64,000 nt of DNA from Lanius collurio (lineage: Eukaryota; Chordata; Aves; Passeriformes; Laniidae): NCBI GenBank assembly GCA_020086605.1, contig JACBWW010000021.1, positions 6,016,335 through 6,080,334 of the forward strand, read 5' to 3'. The position numbers and the translations under genes were made by a program. Below the pieces are notes generated by a model that saw only the letters and a list, made by a program, of their open reading frames with translations, had not been told where the DNA came from and made no database searches. Below, in pieces: positions 21,981 through 33,930 of this stretch (the stretch's first letter is position 1; each line of letters opens with the position of its first letter).

Positions 21981-24900
21981 CACCCTCTGCCACCACCGTG
22001 ACACAGTGCGTGCTGCACCCGCCGCTGTGCCGTGGCTGCTGGCAGGTGAGGAGAGGCACTGAGCGGAGGCAGGAGATCCAAGTTTGCACTCCTCGGAGTG
22101 TGTGTCGGAAGAGAACTGATCTGTATTTAATGACAGAGCAGTGCAATAACCTGCAATTAGCTGTGCTCAGTGCCTGTGGGAGCAGCGCTCCCTGGCAGCG
22201 CCGGGGTGAGCGATGCTGCGCTGCGCCCGGGGCCAGGGTCTCTTCTCTTCCCTGGGGGTGGCAGGCCCCCCACGCCCGTGCAGCCCCCGGTGGGACTCTG
22301 GCCTGCCGTGTGCCCTGATGGGGGCTCGGCTGCTGCCCCCTTTGTGTCTCACATCTGTGGGGTTCCCCCTAAGCACTTGACTCCTGTGCCCCAGCTGCAG
22401 CAGTGGTGCCAGTGCCTGTGTAGCCATTGCCTGACTCCCTCCTTCAAGGGGCGTTCCAAGGCAGGTCGTTGGCCTCTTGGTGATCAAAGGCACATGTTGT
22501 GTCCAGTGGGTTGGCAGAGGACCCCACAATGAACCCCTGTGAGGCTCTGCCTCCCCCAGAGCTCCCAGCTGTGTGCTCCGTGTGGGATGGAGCATGAAGT
22601 ATGGAGCAAACCCAGGTAGCCACAGCACAAGACACGACGCCTCAGCAGTGCCAGGGCAGCTTCACGCTTTTCCCAGATGTATCTCCCCCTGCTCCCACAG
22701 CGCCTGTAGATGTGCTGCCGCTCCGGATAGAGCGGGCAAGTATCCCAATTCCCCATCCTGTTGCCTTCCAGGGAGAAAGCAAATTGTGCTGGTGGGCTTT
22801 GCTGGGAAAGGGTTGTGGGGTGGATGAGGGTATTGGTGCTGGCTTGGCTGTGCTGGGAAGAAACTCCTGGGCACTTTGGTACCTGCCCTTGCAGCCAGTT
22901 ACCTCTGTTATCAGGGCAAGGTCAGGCAGTGAGGGTGTAGCACATGCTGCCCACAGCAGGCTCGTTGCATGCAGGATCCACATTGCCCATGGCCGGCTCG
23001 GTGACCTCAGCCTGGCAGCATCAGGGCTGTGGCTACAGGGGAGGAGGCTTTGCTTTCCCATTGGGAATGCTGTGGGTGGGAGGGGTGGGCTGGGGTCACC
23101 TATTGCAGACTGAAGGGAGGCTGAGGCAGGGCTGGCAGGAACAGGGACACGAGGGACAGTGGAATGTGCAGGGGCTGCAGCACACGCGTGTCTCTGCAGC
23201 CGTCCCTCACCCCGTCCAGGGCTCCGGGTGCTTGGCCCCAGCTGCCCCAAGGGCTGCGTCAACTTTAATATCTCTGCTGAGTGAAATTTCCTGGTGCGGC
23301 TTTCATGTCCGCTAGGACACTTATGAAATATCCGGCTTCTGTTTTTTTTTCTGAACAAGTGGAATTTCCTATTCATGACTTTAATATCAGGGCTACGTGC
23401 TCAGGGCGAGAAGCGGCTGCGCGGCAGCAGCAGCACCGGTGCTGGCTCAGCCATCGCCCCCCCTCTGCCCCGACTCCCCCCGGCCGCGCTGCCCTGGCCC
23501 GGCTCCCCGCGGCCGGGGCTGGGCTGGGGCCGGCGCAGGGAATTCGGCTGCCTCAGGAGTTTTCCGGTGGCGCTAAGCCGTCTTTTCATGGATGATCACC
23601 CCACCTGCCACGGGGCAAAGCCAAATACACATTGACAACCCGCCGGCGGCTGTTTGCAGAGGGATCACATGAGGTCCCGGCCCCCCGCTGAACCCCTCAT
23701 GCAGAAGGGGCTGTCAGAAGGCAGGCACTCGCATCTGGGGCTCCTGGAGGCTCCAGGAGCTCACCCAATCCATTTCAGGGTTCCCGGTAGCTTCAAGCAC
23801 TCACCCTGGCTAGTTTGAGTCTCCTGGAAGCTCCTGGTGATCCCCAGTGCCAAGGGATGCCATGACCGCTCCAATTTTGTCCCTAGACCAGCTCACAGCG
23901 GGATGTTGGGGATGACCTTCCTCTTCCCTCACTTCATTTTGTGGGTCCTCCGCCACCTCCACACCTCCCTGGGCAACAGGAGCAGCCGAAGGGACTGTGT
24001 GGGCTGTGTGTAGAGCAGTGCTCTGCTCCTCCAGCTCCCGGGGGATGGGTGAGCTGGGGGAAAGTCCTGGGACCCCTAAGTACTCCGAACCCTCTGGTGC
24101 CAGTCCACTGGGCTATCTGGCCAGAGCTGTGGGGTGGGGGAGGGTCACATCCTGCCCCCCTTGGCCTGGGTCTGGAGTCACTGGGGGGGGAGAAAAAGCC
24201 ATTGACGAATGGAGACAGAGCCTGTCCCAAATACTGACATTTCCCTCTCTGCTCCAAGAGGATGCTTGGGGAATGGGGCAGCAGAGCCCTCGATCCCCGG
24301 CTATGGTGGAGGCTGCCATGGGGCCACCTGCAGTCGGGGGGAGCACTCAGGGCACAGTCCAGCTCTCCCCAAAGGGCTGCAGTGGGAGAAAGGAGCCGTG
24401 TCTGGTGCACCTCAGTGTGGCCACCAGATGAGCCCGGGGGGCCAAGACTCCCACATCGGAGCTGCGCCTCCAAGTCAGTGTCCAGAGCCAAGCCAGGGGT
24501 CAGGATGGGGCCCAAGCTCGGGAGCAGGAGGATGCGGGTTTAGGAGTGCATCCCCTCTCCAGGCCAGCCTGTGCACGCTGTGCTGGACATGGATCTGCTC
24601 CTCCACTTTGATCCCTGCCCTGATGCCTGCACCTAGAAGTTAAGGGGACCTGGGGCACCCACTCCTGTGAGGCTCTGGGATGCCCCTCCAGCCTTTGTCA
24701 AGCAGCAGGGTGTGCAGGGAGCTGCAGGAGAGTTGTGTGGGGTGGCACTGTTTTTGGGGAGCTCCATGGGGCTGCAGTATTTGGTGGCTGTGGGGGTCAT
24801 GCCAGGCTAGGGAAGCCCTGGGGTGTGGGCCATGCAGCCGATGGGTGTCGGCCAGGCCAGGCTGTATCCCCTATGGAAAGAAACCTCGTCCCTGTGCTGG

Positions 24901-25900
24901 TGCTGGCTCTTCCCTCTCCAAGCAGCCACGCGTCCATGAGCAAGCACCCTAGAATGCCAACATGCTGGCACACAGTCTGCAAAATGCTTTAGTGGAGGCA
25001 GGAAAGATCTAAATGATGGGAATAGCTGGAAAATTGGGAAAAAGAGGATGGACATGAAGGGATTCCTGGATGCTTCAGAGCATCGGCTTGTCATGCAGGG
25101 GCAGACTCTGAGGACCCCTGGCGACCCCAGGCTCAGTGGGACATGAACTGTGCTGCAGCCGCACCCCAAGCTGGATGGGAGCACAGGGCTCTGCCGAACA
25201 GACACCCCCTTACCTCATCCTGGGGTTCACTGCCCATGTCCCTCTGGATTGTTCATCTTTTGCTTCATCTGCTGTGATGGCTGGAGATGGCAGAAACTCA
25301 TCTAGAAAATCAGGGAAATGTTGGGAATAAATAGCATTTAATAGGAGCAATTACAGGCACAGGAAAGCACAGGAGTTTTACACTAATTTCTTACTTTTAT
25401 AATTAATCTTTGCATTGATCCCAAAGAATTCCAAGCTAGCTTCGCTGAAACACAAGTAAACAGAAACACATTAAAAAGCATTTCAAGACCTTTTCCAAAA
25501 AGAGGTGTTTTCCTGCTGGAGACCTGCTGCAGATGCTGAAAGGGAAAATCCCGGAGTGACGGGACCGGCCAGGTTTTAGTGAAAAAAGATACTTCTGTAT
25601 CTCCTGCATTTGCTTTGCCGTCGGTTTATCCTGAGCCAACATCTGGAGCCGCACAGGCACGGATGCCTGCTGCAGCTGGAGCCTCAGCCGGAGCCGGGAT
25701 AGCCCGGGGGCCACCAGGGGCCAGCGTGTCAGGACGGTCGCTCGTGTCACTCTCATACCCTTATCAGTTCTCCGTCCAACAGTTACAGTGAAGAAGCTGG
25801 GCTGGAAAAGTGATAAGGGCACGAGAGTGGCCTCAGGAGACGCTCCCCTCGAAACTGTGGGATATAAACCCCAGGAAGACTGCCAGTGAGGTAATGAGGG
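21981..25900. other. Intergenic, no gene recognised
   Basis: About 3.9 kb without a gene I can support. 23262-23388 holds two pairs of short exact repeats in AT-rich sequence. 23400-23560 is a short CpG-rich block. 25310-25480 is AT-rich. A minus-strand open frame at 25436-25822 is discussed in the findings. Confidence 0.45.
23400..23565. promoter_or_regulatory. Short orphan CpG-rich block
   Basis: About 165 bp with many CG dinucleotides (agaagcggctgcgcggcagc, ggccgcgctgccc, ccccgcggccggg) beside an AT-rich stretch with repeated motifs. No adjacent gene is recognised, so any promoter or enhancer role is a guess. Confidence 0.3.
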
Positions 25901-25934
25901 GATAGAGGTTGGGGTATCATCGAGTGCCTCTTCT

Positions 25935-26220
25935 CCCGGTCGGCGTTGTCAGCGGACGGGAGGCGTCGCGGAGACCTCGGGGTGCCGCAGCCCAGCCTGC
26001 CCGCGCTGCCCGCAGCGAGTGCCCCGCGCCCCTGGGCTCCCTCTGCTCCAGCCCCCCGGACACTCCCCATTCACAACTTTCATAACTCAGTCCCCTCCCT
26101 GCGGGGAGGGCCCGTCCCCCTGGGCCGCGCGCCCGCGGGGCTGAGCCGGCACCCGGCCGGCGGGGCGCGGGTGGGACCTGCCCGCCGCCGGATTAAGCTG
26201 AATAAATCGCGGGGGTGCAG
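25935..26220. promoter_or_regulatory. Orphan CpG island
   Basis: About 285 bp of dense CpG sequence (ggtcggcgttgtcagcggac, ggccgcgcgcccgcggggc, cccggccggcggggcgcg) 23 kb upstream of RASGRF1 and about 10 kb from the ANKRD34C island. No coding exon is recognised next to it. It could be the promoter of a non-coding transcript or an enhancer. Confidence 0.45.
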
Positions 26221-26249
26221 CCGGGAGGATTCGTCTGACGCTGCAGAAA

Positions 26250-29200
26250 GGCACCCACAGCCGCCACGGTCCCTAGCTTGCCACTGCCGCGGTGCCGTGG
26301 GACCACGGCTGGGGGTGCCTCGATCCCGAAAGATAGGAAAATCCCATCCTGGCAGGGGAAGGGTCTGGTACCGCTGTTCCTGCTCCGGCTGCTCAGAGAG
26401 GTGTTGAGGCCCCAGTGCCAGTGATTACACCCCATCCTGTGCCCCAAGGCAGTTCCCCCTGTGCCACCATGTTCCCACCCTGTCCTTCAGATCTCTCCTG
26501 AGTGGTTCCTGCCATCCCATGCTCGAGGAGAGCAGCTGAGCCTGGTTTGTCCAGGTCAGTCACGGGCATTCCTTGCCACACAGTGGAGCCGAGGATGTTT
26601 GGGGGGCCATGACCAGCCCTGTCACCAGCACCTTCACTCTGGAGTGTCCCAACCCTCCTGTTTTCAGCTCCAGTGCAGCCGAGGCTGGAGCTGACAAATC
26701 CAGATCTCCACTCCCATCTTGGGCATGTGTGAGCTTGCCATGGCATGGGGCCGCTCTGTGCAGGCGTTAGCGAGTGGAGGGAACAGTCCCGCGCCAGGCG
26801 CGTGAGGGGACTTGGGCTGGGCCAGAGATTCTCCTGGCGTGAGTCAGTGGCACAGGAACCCCCGAGCGCTCCGGGGTGGTGACAGGCGGGTTGTCCTGGC
26901 TCAACCGCCCTATGGACCTCCTGTCCTTCTGTCATGGATGCACAAAGGGTTTGGCAGCAGAGATGAGAAAGATGGGGGTGATAAAGCAGCCGTCAATACC
27001 AGTACCTTGGGTTCATTCAGGTGCTCTACATCCTCCCTGTCCTCCCAGCCTCTCCTTCCTCGTCACTTGCTGCATCCCAGGACTTTGCTGCCCTTTCCCA
27101 AGCATGGAATGAGCACAGGAAGACATTTCAGGTCGAAATAGTGTATATTTTTCCAAACCAAAACATCTCTATAGTTCCTGTTGGAGGAGAGCAAGCTGTG
27201 GGAGCTCCTGCATGCATGGGACATCAAGACCTGTGTTCCCTGTGACCATGGGCTCCAAGTGGCTGTGGCTGCAATTCCTTCTGGTTTTGGTCCATTTTTT
27301 TTGCTGCTTGAAGGACAAAAGATGGTGATGGGGCCAGTACACGTGGCACACAGTGCAGCGAGGCAGCTGGAGCCACTCTCTGTCCCTCAGTCTCTCAGCA
27401 CTTTTGGGGGGGCTCATCTGAGGCTGTCACCTTGGGAGCATCAGCTGTCCCATGGGAAGGGCACAGAGGTCTCCAGCTTGGCTCCCTCAGGGGTGGAGAC
27501 TGCCCAAGTGCCCAGGGCCCCATGAAACCCTTTTGCATTCACCATGAGCTCCTGGCATGAGGTGTGGGTTTGTGCCAGACCCTGTGCACACACATCCTGC
27601 TGACTCAGGATCTTCCCCGTGCTCCAGCTGCCCTCACCATGGAAAGCACTGCTGGAAATCTTTCACTGACTGGAGTTACCTGTCCCCTGCCAGGCTGTGT
27701 GCCAAGGAGACCCTTGCTCCCAACTGGGAGTGCACCGAAAGGCACCATGGCCTCCCTGGCTCTGTGTGCACAGAATTGGGCTGTTGAATGAGGCACCATC
27801 CAGCATCTGCCTTGGCTGGAAGGGACAAACCATCCCATGGAAAACATCTGTGAGGAGAGGAGGAGAGGAGACACGTTTCTCTTCATGGCCCTGTAGAACC
27901 TGGGGATGACAGGGGTTCCAGGGAGGAGCACCCTGTACCCACACACCCTAACTGCTCTGCTGGGAACATGTTCACATGCCAGCTGTGTCCTGCTGTTGTC
28001 CCACTGCCAGACAGTTGCAGCTCAGCTCGTCATGGTGAGGATGGTGTTGTGGTGCAGAACAGGATTGGAAGCCCTGTTAGCCTGGATCAGGTCAAGCTGG
28101 ATCAATGACACCTTCACAGGGGTCTGTGTGTGGGATGCAGGTCTGTACCCATGAGCACAAGTGCCAGGAATGACATCCAGTCCCTGCAGTGTTTCCGGGG
28201 TCTTTCCTGGACAGAGAGGGGGATTTGACCACCCAGCACTGTGCTCCCTGTGTCCCTCAGTGCTGGGACACTGTCCTTTGCCCCTTGACCTGGCATCTGC
28301 CCCACCAGAACTACCCCATAGGATAGGGGAGACGGGGAGATGATGACAATCATGTCCTCTCTGTTTTGGATGGTGGGAGAGAGGGAAGTACGACAAACCA
28401 GGGCTGTAAGAGCATCCCAGTAGTGCAAGGGGTCTGTGTCCACCTCCTGCCCAAACTTCCCCTCCCCAAGGACCCCCTGCTTAATCCAGGGCATGGCCAC
28501 AGCCTTTCTCCTTCCAGCTCTGATGAATCTCAGGCAGTTTTAGAAAAACTTTGTGTTTCAGGGAGCAGCCGGCCCCAGTCCTGCACCATCGCTGGTGGCT
28601 ATCAGGGTGCTCCCACCTGCCCCAGCATCACTGAGTCCCTCCCCGGCACGGTGGGAACCGCAGCAGACAGACAGGGCCCGCGGGGCTGGCTGCGGCCAGA
28701 GCCAAGGCTTTGATCTCCCTGAGCGGCTACTGGGCAAGCACAAAAACACAGCGCAGTCCCGGGTCCCGTGTTGGTTTTGGTGATTATGTAGCTGAGCGCT
28801 CCCGGGATGTGAACATTCAGTCCAGAGTAAACAAGGCTTGCTCCCAGAATGGGCTGCTTGGCACAGGCTGCTCGTTCCCGTGATGGCAGAGGGACTGCTG
28901 TCCCCAAAGCAGGGCAGCAATGGGGCCGGGGGGATGAGCAGCTGGGGCTGTGATATCCCATCAGGTCCTAGTTCTGCATGATTGTCCCATCATGTCCTGG
29001 CTCTGTGGGAGTCATGAGGGGCTGGTGCCTTGAGTGCCGAGCAAACACCTGCCCTCATTGGCAGGTTTATTTGTGCTGCCTGTCCCCCCCGACATACCTC
29101 TGTTATTAAAGCGTGAGAGTTCTCCTGCTGCCCCTGGAGAGCGGGGAAAGGCTGGCGGGGGGGGGGGGGGGGGTGGGGAATCCCCCTGAGGTGGGAGGAA

Positions 29201-29420
29201 ATTGCAAATACCTCCGAACACATCTCTCTCCCGGCGCTCCCTCCTCGGCCGAGCCGGATGGTACCCCTGAGAGCATGGAGGGCCCTGGCACGTCCCACCA
29301 GCTCCACCGACTACAGCGGCCTCGTGTCCTGTGGGCACCTCGGGGTGATGTGCCAGGACTGGCAGCAGACTGAGCTTCCCGAGACTCCAGCTGAGGTCTG
29401 TGCTCTGAGGTCTGTGCTCG
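26250..29420. other. Intergenic, no gene recognised
   Basis: About 3.2 kb of mixed sequence. Open frames on both strands lack domain or splice support. It contains the poly-G run near 29156-29174. Confidence 0.45.
29155..29175. repeat. Poly-G run
   Basis: About 18-20 consecutive G (ggcggggg to gggtgggg). It is a likely G-quadruplex and a common site of length errors in sequencing. Confidence 0.85.
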
Positions 29421-29423
29421 ACT

Positions 29424-29575
29424 GCTTGGAAGGGACCTCACAGACCATGGAGTTCCAGCCCGTTGACACGGGCAGGATCTAACCCAAACCTTCCACTAGA
29501 CCAGGTTGCTCCGAGCCCTGTCCAACGTGGCCTTAAACACTTCCAGGGAAGGGGCAGCCACAGCTTCTCCCCTGG
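29424..29575 (-). mobile_element. CR1 LINE 3' fragment
   Basis: Antisense CR1: gcttggaagggacctcacag, ccttccactagaccagg, ttgctccgagccctgtccaa and cacttccagggaagg. Confidence 0.85.
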
Positions 29576-30178
29576 CGAGGTGCTGGGGCTCGGTGGCAGC
29601 GTGCAGGGTGCGGTGCCGGGTGCGGTGCCCGTGGTGGCGGTGGGGCTGCACTGCTTCCCGCAGCCACTGGATGTCACCTGCAATATGGGCTGTGCGCAGC
29701 ACGGCTCTGACACCGCACGGCTCCGATCCCACGCGGCTCTGACCCCACACAGCTCTGACACCGCACATCCCAGTGCTCCTCCCTCTGCTCTTGACACCAC
29801 ACTCACTTCATCAGGCTCGGCTCCTGCTCCGCTGGTCCTGGCTCGGAGTTGTCTCTGTTCCCACTGACACGTTTCTCATTCCATCTCCCATTTGGGATTT
29901 CCCTTGTGGGATGCCCACCACCTCCACCAACCCTGGGGCAGGCGGTCTCGGTCCCCAGGGCTCTGCCCCGGTGTCTCGGGGGGCTGTTTGCACTTGGGGT
30001 GAGCGGGAACTGCAGCATCACCGACCCTGTAACGGCTCAGGCTGGGAATACAACACACTTCCATTTGGCATTTTTTCCCCTAGAGGGCAAATTATTCCTT
30101 GTTAAGGTTCATTTTGCCATCCACATTGTTCTGCTGTGCTGATATTCTGCCTTTTAATACCCAGGTTTAGGAATTGCA
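29576..30178. other. Intergenic, no gene recognised
   Basis: Contains short imperfect repeats of gctctgacaccgcacggctc at 29700-29765. No coding signal. Confidence 0.4.
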
Positions 30179-30391
30179 AGAGAATCACAAAATCCTGGAA
30201 TGGTTTGGATTGGAAAGGATCTCACACACCATCTTGTTCCACCCCTGCCATGGGCAGGGACACCTTCCACTAGAGCAGGTTGCTCCTTGTCCAGCCTGGC
30301 CTTGGACACTTCCAGGGATTCAGGGACAGGCATCCTCCCCACCCCACTTCACAGGGAAGAATTTCTTCCCAAGATCTGACCCAAACCTGTA
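30179..30391 (-). mobile_element. CR1 LINE 3' fragment
   Basis: Antisense CR1 beginning agaatcacaaaatcctgg, then tggtttggattggaaagg, ccatgggcagggacacc and gaagaatttcttcccaag. Confidence 0.92.
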
Positions 30392-31440
30392 CATATCCAG
30401 CTGGTTACCAGCCCGGTGTCATCCCAACCAGGTACCCACCAGCCTGAGGGGGCAGAGCTAGTGCACCCCCCAATGCCAAACTATCACTGCTCCTTGCTTT
30501 TTCCAACCTCAACCGAAGCAAGTGAAATCCTTCTCCTGGTGGATTTCCAGCATGGCCAAGGAAAATGCTGGCTCAGCACAGCTGGGGATCCCCTGTGGCT
30601 GCCCTGAGGCTGTGGGTTGGGATGTTGGGTGCTGGTAGTGTGCAGAGGGGCAGCAGCAGCAGCAACACCAGGAACCTGCTCTGGGGGCAGGGGGAGTCCT
30701 CCCCAGGCTCTTGCAGCAGATGCTATGTGAGGGAAGGGAATGAAATGGTACCACAATCCTTGGGAGAGAGAGGAGCAGCTCTGGGCCATCGCTGAGCTGT
30801 GCAGTGAGATGCAGGTGGAGCCAGAGCCAGGTGCTGCAGCAGAAAGTGCTGGGATTTGGGAAAACATGTTTTTCCCATAACCTCCTACTCAGCTGTTGCA
30901 GGAGGAGGGTGAGGAGCTGCAGCATGCCCAGCACTCCAACTGCCCCTCTCCCCAGTCAGCCTGAGCAGCGTGACTGCAAAGAGGTTGGCTCCAGGAACAT
31001 CAAAGGAAAAAGAAATGAGGTACTCTGTATTCGGAGCCCTGTCCCTGCACTCAGAGCCCCCTACCCTGTGCTTGGAGCCCCCTCCCAGCACAGCCCTGTG
31101 GTGTTTGCCACAGGCAGGCGGAACTGGCACTGTCCCAGCCTCCTCCCTGACGTGAGTGTCAGGGCATCCTCTGCATTTCTGGGCTTTCCAGAAGAATGAA
31201 AATTGAATAAAGGATCAAAGGTCAGTGAGCAGGAGAGCAGAGTATTTCTGGAAAGCCCGGGAGCGGCAATTGCTCACAGCCTGGCACACATGGCTGGCGT
31301 TGGCTGGGCATGGCTGGACTGGCAGTGGGGAGGGTGACAGCCAAGGGGCTGCCCCACACCAGGCATGGACACCCGGCCTGAGTGGACAGTGCTTGTGGAG
31401 ACAGCCCCGGGTCCCATGGAGGTCATCCCTAGCCTTGGGT
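30392..31440. other. Intergenic, no gene recognised
   Basis: About 1 kb of mixed sequence. Contains a short CAG/AGC run near 30648-30666 and no supportable gene. Confidence 0.4.
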
Positions 31441-31444
31441 GGGC

Positions 31445-31918
31445 ACTCAGAAAGTGAGGTACAACCTGCTGGAGCAAGACCAGGCCATGGAGACGCTCTG
31501 AGGGCTGGAGCCCCTCTGCTCTGGAGCCAGGCTGGGAGAGCTGGGGGCATTCATCTGGAGAAGGCTCCGGGGAGACCTTAGAGCTCCTTCCAGTGCCTCA
31601 ATGGTCTCTAGGAGAGCTGGAGGGGGACTTGGGACAAGAGCCTGGAGGGATAGGATACAGGGAATGGCTTTCCACTGCCAGAGGACAGGGATAGATGGAT
31701 ATTGGGAAGGGATTCTTCCCTGGGAGGGTGAGGAGGCCCTGGCACAGGGTCCCCAGAGAAGCTGCATCTGCCCCTGGATCCCTGTAAGTGTTCCAGGCCA
31801 GGCTGGATAGGGCTTGGAGCAGCCTGGAATAGTGGAGGGTGTCCCTGCACATGACAGGGGTGGAACAAGGCAGTCTGTGAGATGTCTTCCAGCCCAACCC
31901 ATTCTGGAATTCTGTGAT
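31445..31918 (+). mobile_element. CR1 LINE 3' fragment, longest copy here
   Basis: Sense CR1, about 470 bp. It runs from ctcagaaagtgaggtacaac through ggctggagcccctctgctct, tagagctccttccagtgcct and gatattgggaagggattctt to the 3' terminal 8-bp repeat pair ATTCTGGA ATTCTGTG at 31901-31916, the hallmark of an intact CR1 3' end. Confidence 0.95.
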
Positions 31919-33022
31919 ACAGGGACTGCTTTCCCCTCTCCCGAGAGCTCAGTGTGTCTCTAACAGGCAGAGCCAGTGCACAGTTTTGCTGCAGGTGTCT
32001 CTGGAGCAGAGCTGAGTGAGCACTCCCTGCACTTTTCTAATTACAAATTGGATTAAAGCAGGGTCTAATATTCTAGAGGATAAAGGAATATTTTGACAAA
32101 GGACCCACATCATGAGAAGCTGGTACAGTCAGACAGTCCCTCTGTAACTCCTCATTTCAGAGATGCTCTGTGGCTCACGAGTCAGACTCCATTTCCCAGG
32201 CAAAGCCTCCTTGTGCCCCTGCCCCACAAGATAAACACTCCCAGTCCCTCCAGCTGGGCACAGGGCTTGGCCAGTGACACCATCCAGGATGGGGTGATCA
32301 TAAGACCATCCCTCTCCCCCAACCCCATGTCCTCTGAGGCTCCAGAGACTCCAGCTGTGTGTGGGCTCAGCCCACGGGCACTTCTCCTCGGTAGCTTTGG
32401 CGGGGGACGGGCTCCTCCTCTTTCCTCATTCCCATTTATTTTTGGCTCCCAAGTTGTCATAAATGATTTGAGCTCAACAGTTTTTAAAATTTGAACTCCA
32501 AACAGCTATTTAAAGCCTTGACAGGATGCAAGAGTGTATTAAGAGCTTATTTTTAGAGCCTTTCTTAGGGTAAGAGGCTCACTCAGCATCACTTGCTCCC
32601 CAGTGACAGACTGAGACCAGCATGGGAACCCCACTGAGCACCGTGGGGCTGTGAGGGGGTGATGTCCTGGGTGGGCCATGGCAGGACCCCACTTCCTCAG
32701 TGCTGAGAGGAGCCAACAGGCACAGAGTGCCCAGTTACCAGCTTCTTGGGATCAAGCATTGCAAAGCAAAATGCATTTGATTGGAAAGCGCTTTGAATAA
32801 GCCATTCCTCAAAGTTCTTGTGATTAATATAACAATTAATTAGCGTGTTGAAGATCTTGAAACTTCTGTTAATTAGAGGTTGATATTAATCTGTATCCCA
32901 GTGCTTCAGGATGGAGGAATTTTCCCAAGCAACACACTCTCTCCGTGCACTGTTCCATTCTGACCTTGCGCACGTGGATTCTCCTCCCAGTGTGCACCAG
33001 TTCTGGTGGTCTCACACATTTA
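31919..33022. other. AT-rich intergenic block
   Basis: Several AT-rich homeodomain-like stretches (for example at 32038-32095, 32440-32560 and 32815-32895, with attaattagcgtgttgaag). No gene. It may be conserved non-coding sequence but conservation cannot be judged here. Confidence 0.4.
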
Positions 33023-33255
33023 ATTATTTTATTTTATTTTATTTTATTTTATTTTATTTTATTTTATTTTATTTTATTTTATTTTATTTTATTTTATTTT
33101 ATTTTGNNNNNNNNNNNNNNNNNNNNNNNNNNNNNNNNNNNNNNNNNNNNNNNNNNNNNNNNNNNNNNNNNNNNNNNNNNNNNNNNNNNNTTTTATTTTA
33201 TTTTATTTTATTTTTTATGTTTTGTTTTGTTTTATTTTACTTTATTTAGTTTTAT
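33023..33255. repeat. (TTTTA)n pentanucleotide microsatellite with gap
   Basis: Nearly pure TTTTA/ATTTT repeat on both sides of an N run (33107-33190), ending in a degenerate TTTTG/TTTTA tail. True copy number is unknown because the assembly breaks in it. Confidence 0.95.
33107..33190. other. Assembly gap (84 N)
   Basis: Run of N inside the TTTTA microsatellite, so the missing bases are most likely more of the repeat. Confidence 0.97.
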
Positions 33256-33855
33256 TTTATCCTGACTATTGTTCTGATCTAGGATATTTTTTTTAGCCTG
33301 CACTTAATTAGTCATAATTCAGAGGTTTTCATAAGTCACACATTGCACATGCTGAAGTGCTAATGAGGCATTTCCATGCTGAATCACCAACTAGTGATTT
33401 ACCATGATGATTTTGTTATTAAATCCGCAACCCCTGGCTCTGGTGAGCAGTGCTGGGAGATGCCTGTTTGCTAATACACGGAGACAGTGGAATGCAAGCA
33501 GAAAATATTATGAACTCGTCATCAGAGCGCTGACATATTGATGTGGCACCTGCACCTGCCTGCAGGGTTTTCCAAAAAACGCCGGTGAAGAAGCCTGACA
33601 GATTGGTTATCCACAGATCCAGGCTCCTTGTTTAAGGCACTGCAGCCAAGCTCCCGCACAACCGGGGACGCGGGAGCGTGCGGGAAACACGCTGGCTGTG
33701 GGAGCGGGGAGGGAACCACGGGCACTCAGCCCCAACCCCCATGGAGCCCCGAATCCCAGCCTGACCCACGGGGAGAGGGGGCTCCCAGGGGCTGGGCTCT
33801 CACCACCCTCCCTTGCCAGGGCACAGTTTCCAAGCATGAGGGTAACTGAGCCCAT
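33256..33855. other. Intergenic, no gene recognised
   Basis: 33270-33440 is AT-rich with homeodomain-type TAAT cores (ttaattagtcataattcag). The rest is mixed. No coding signal. Confidence 0.4.
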
Positions 33856-33858
33856 GGT

Positions 33859-33930
33859 GGTACCCAAGGACGTCCCGGCACCCAGGCACCTCCTGGTACC
33901 TGAGGGCACCCCGGTACCCAGGCACATCCC
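33859..33930. repeat. 18-bp minisatellite, four copies
   Basis: Four consecutive 18-bp units related to GGTACCCAGGCACMTCCC: 33859-33876, 33877-33894, 33895-33912, 33913-33930. Confidence 0.85.
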
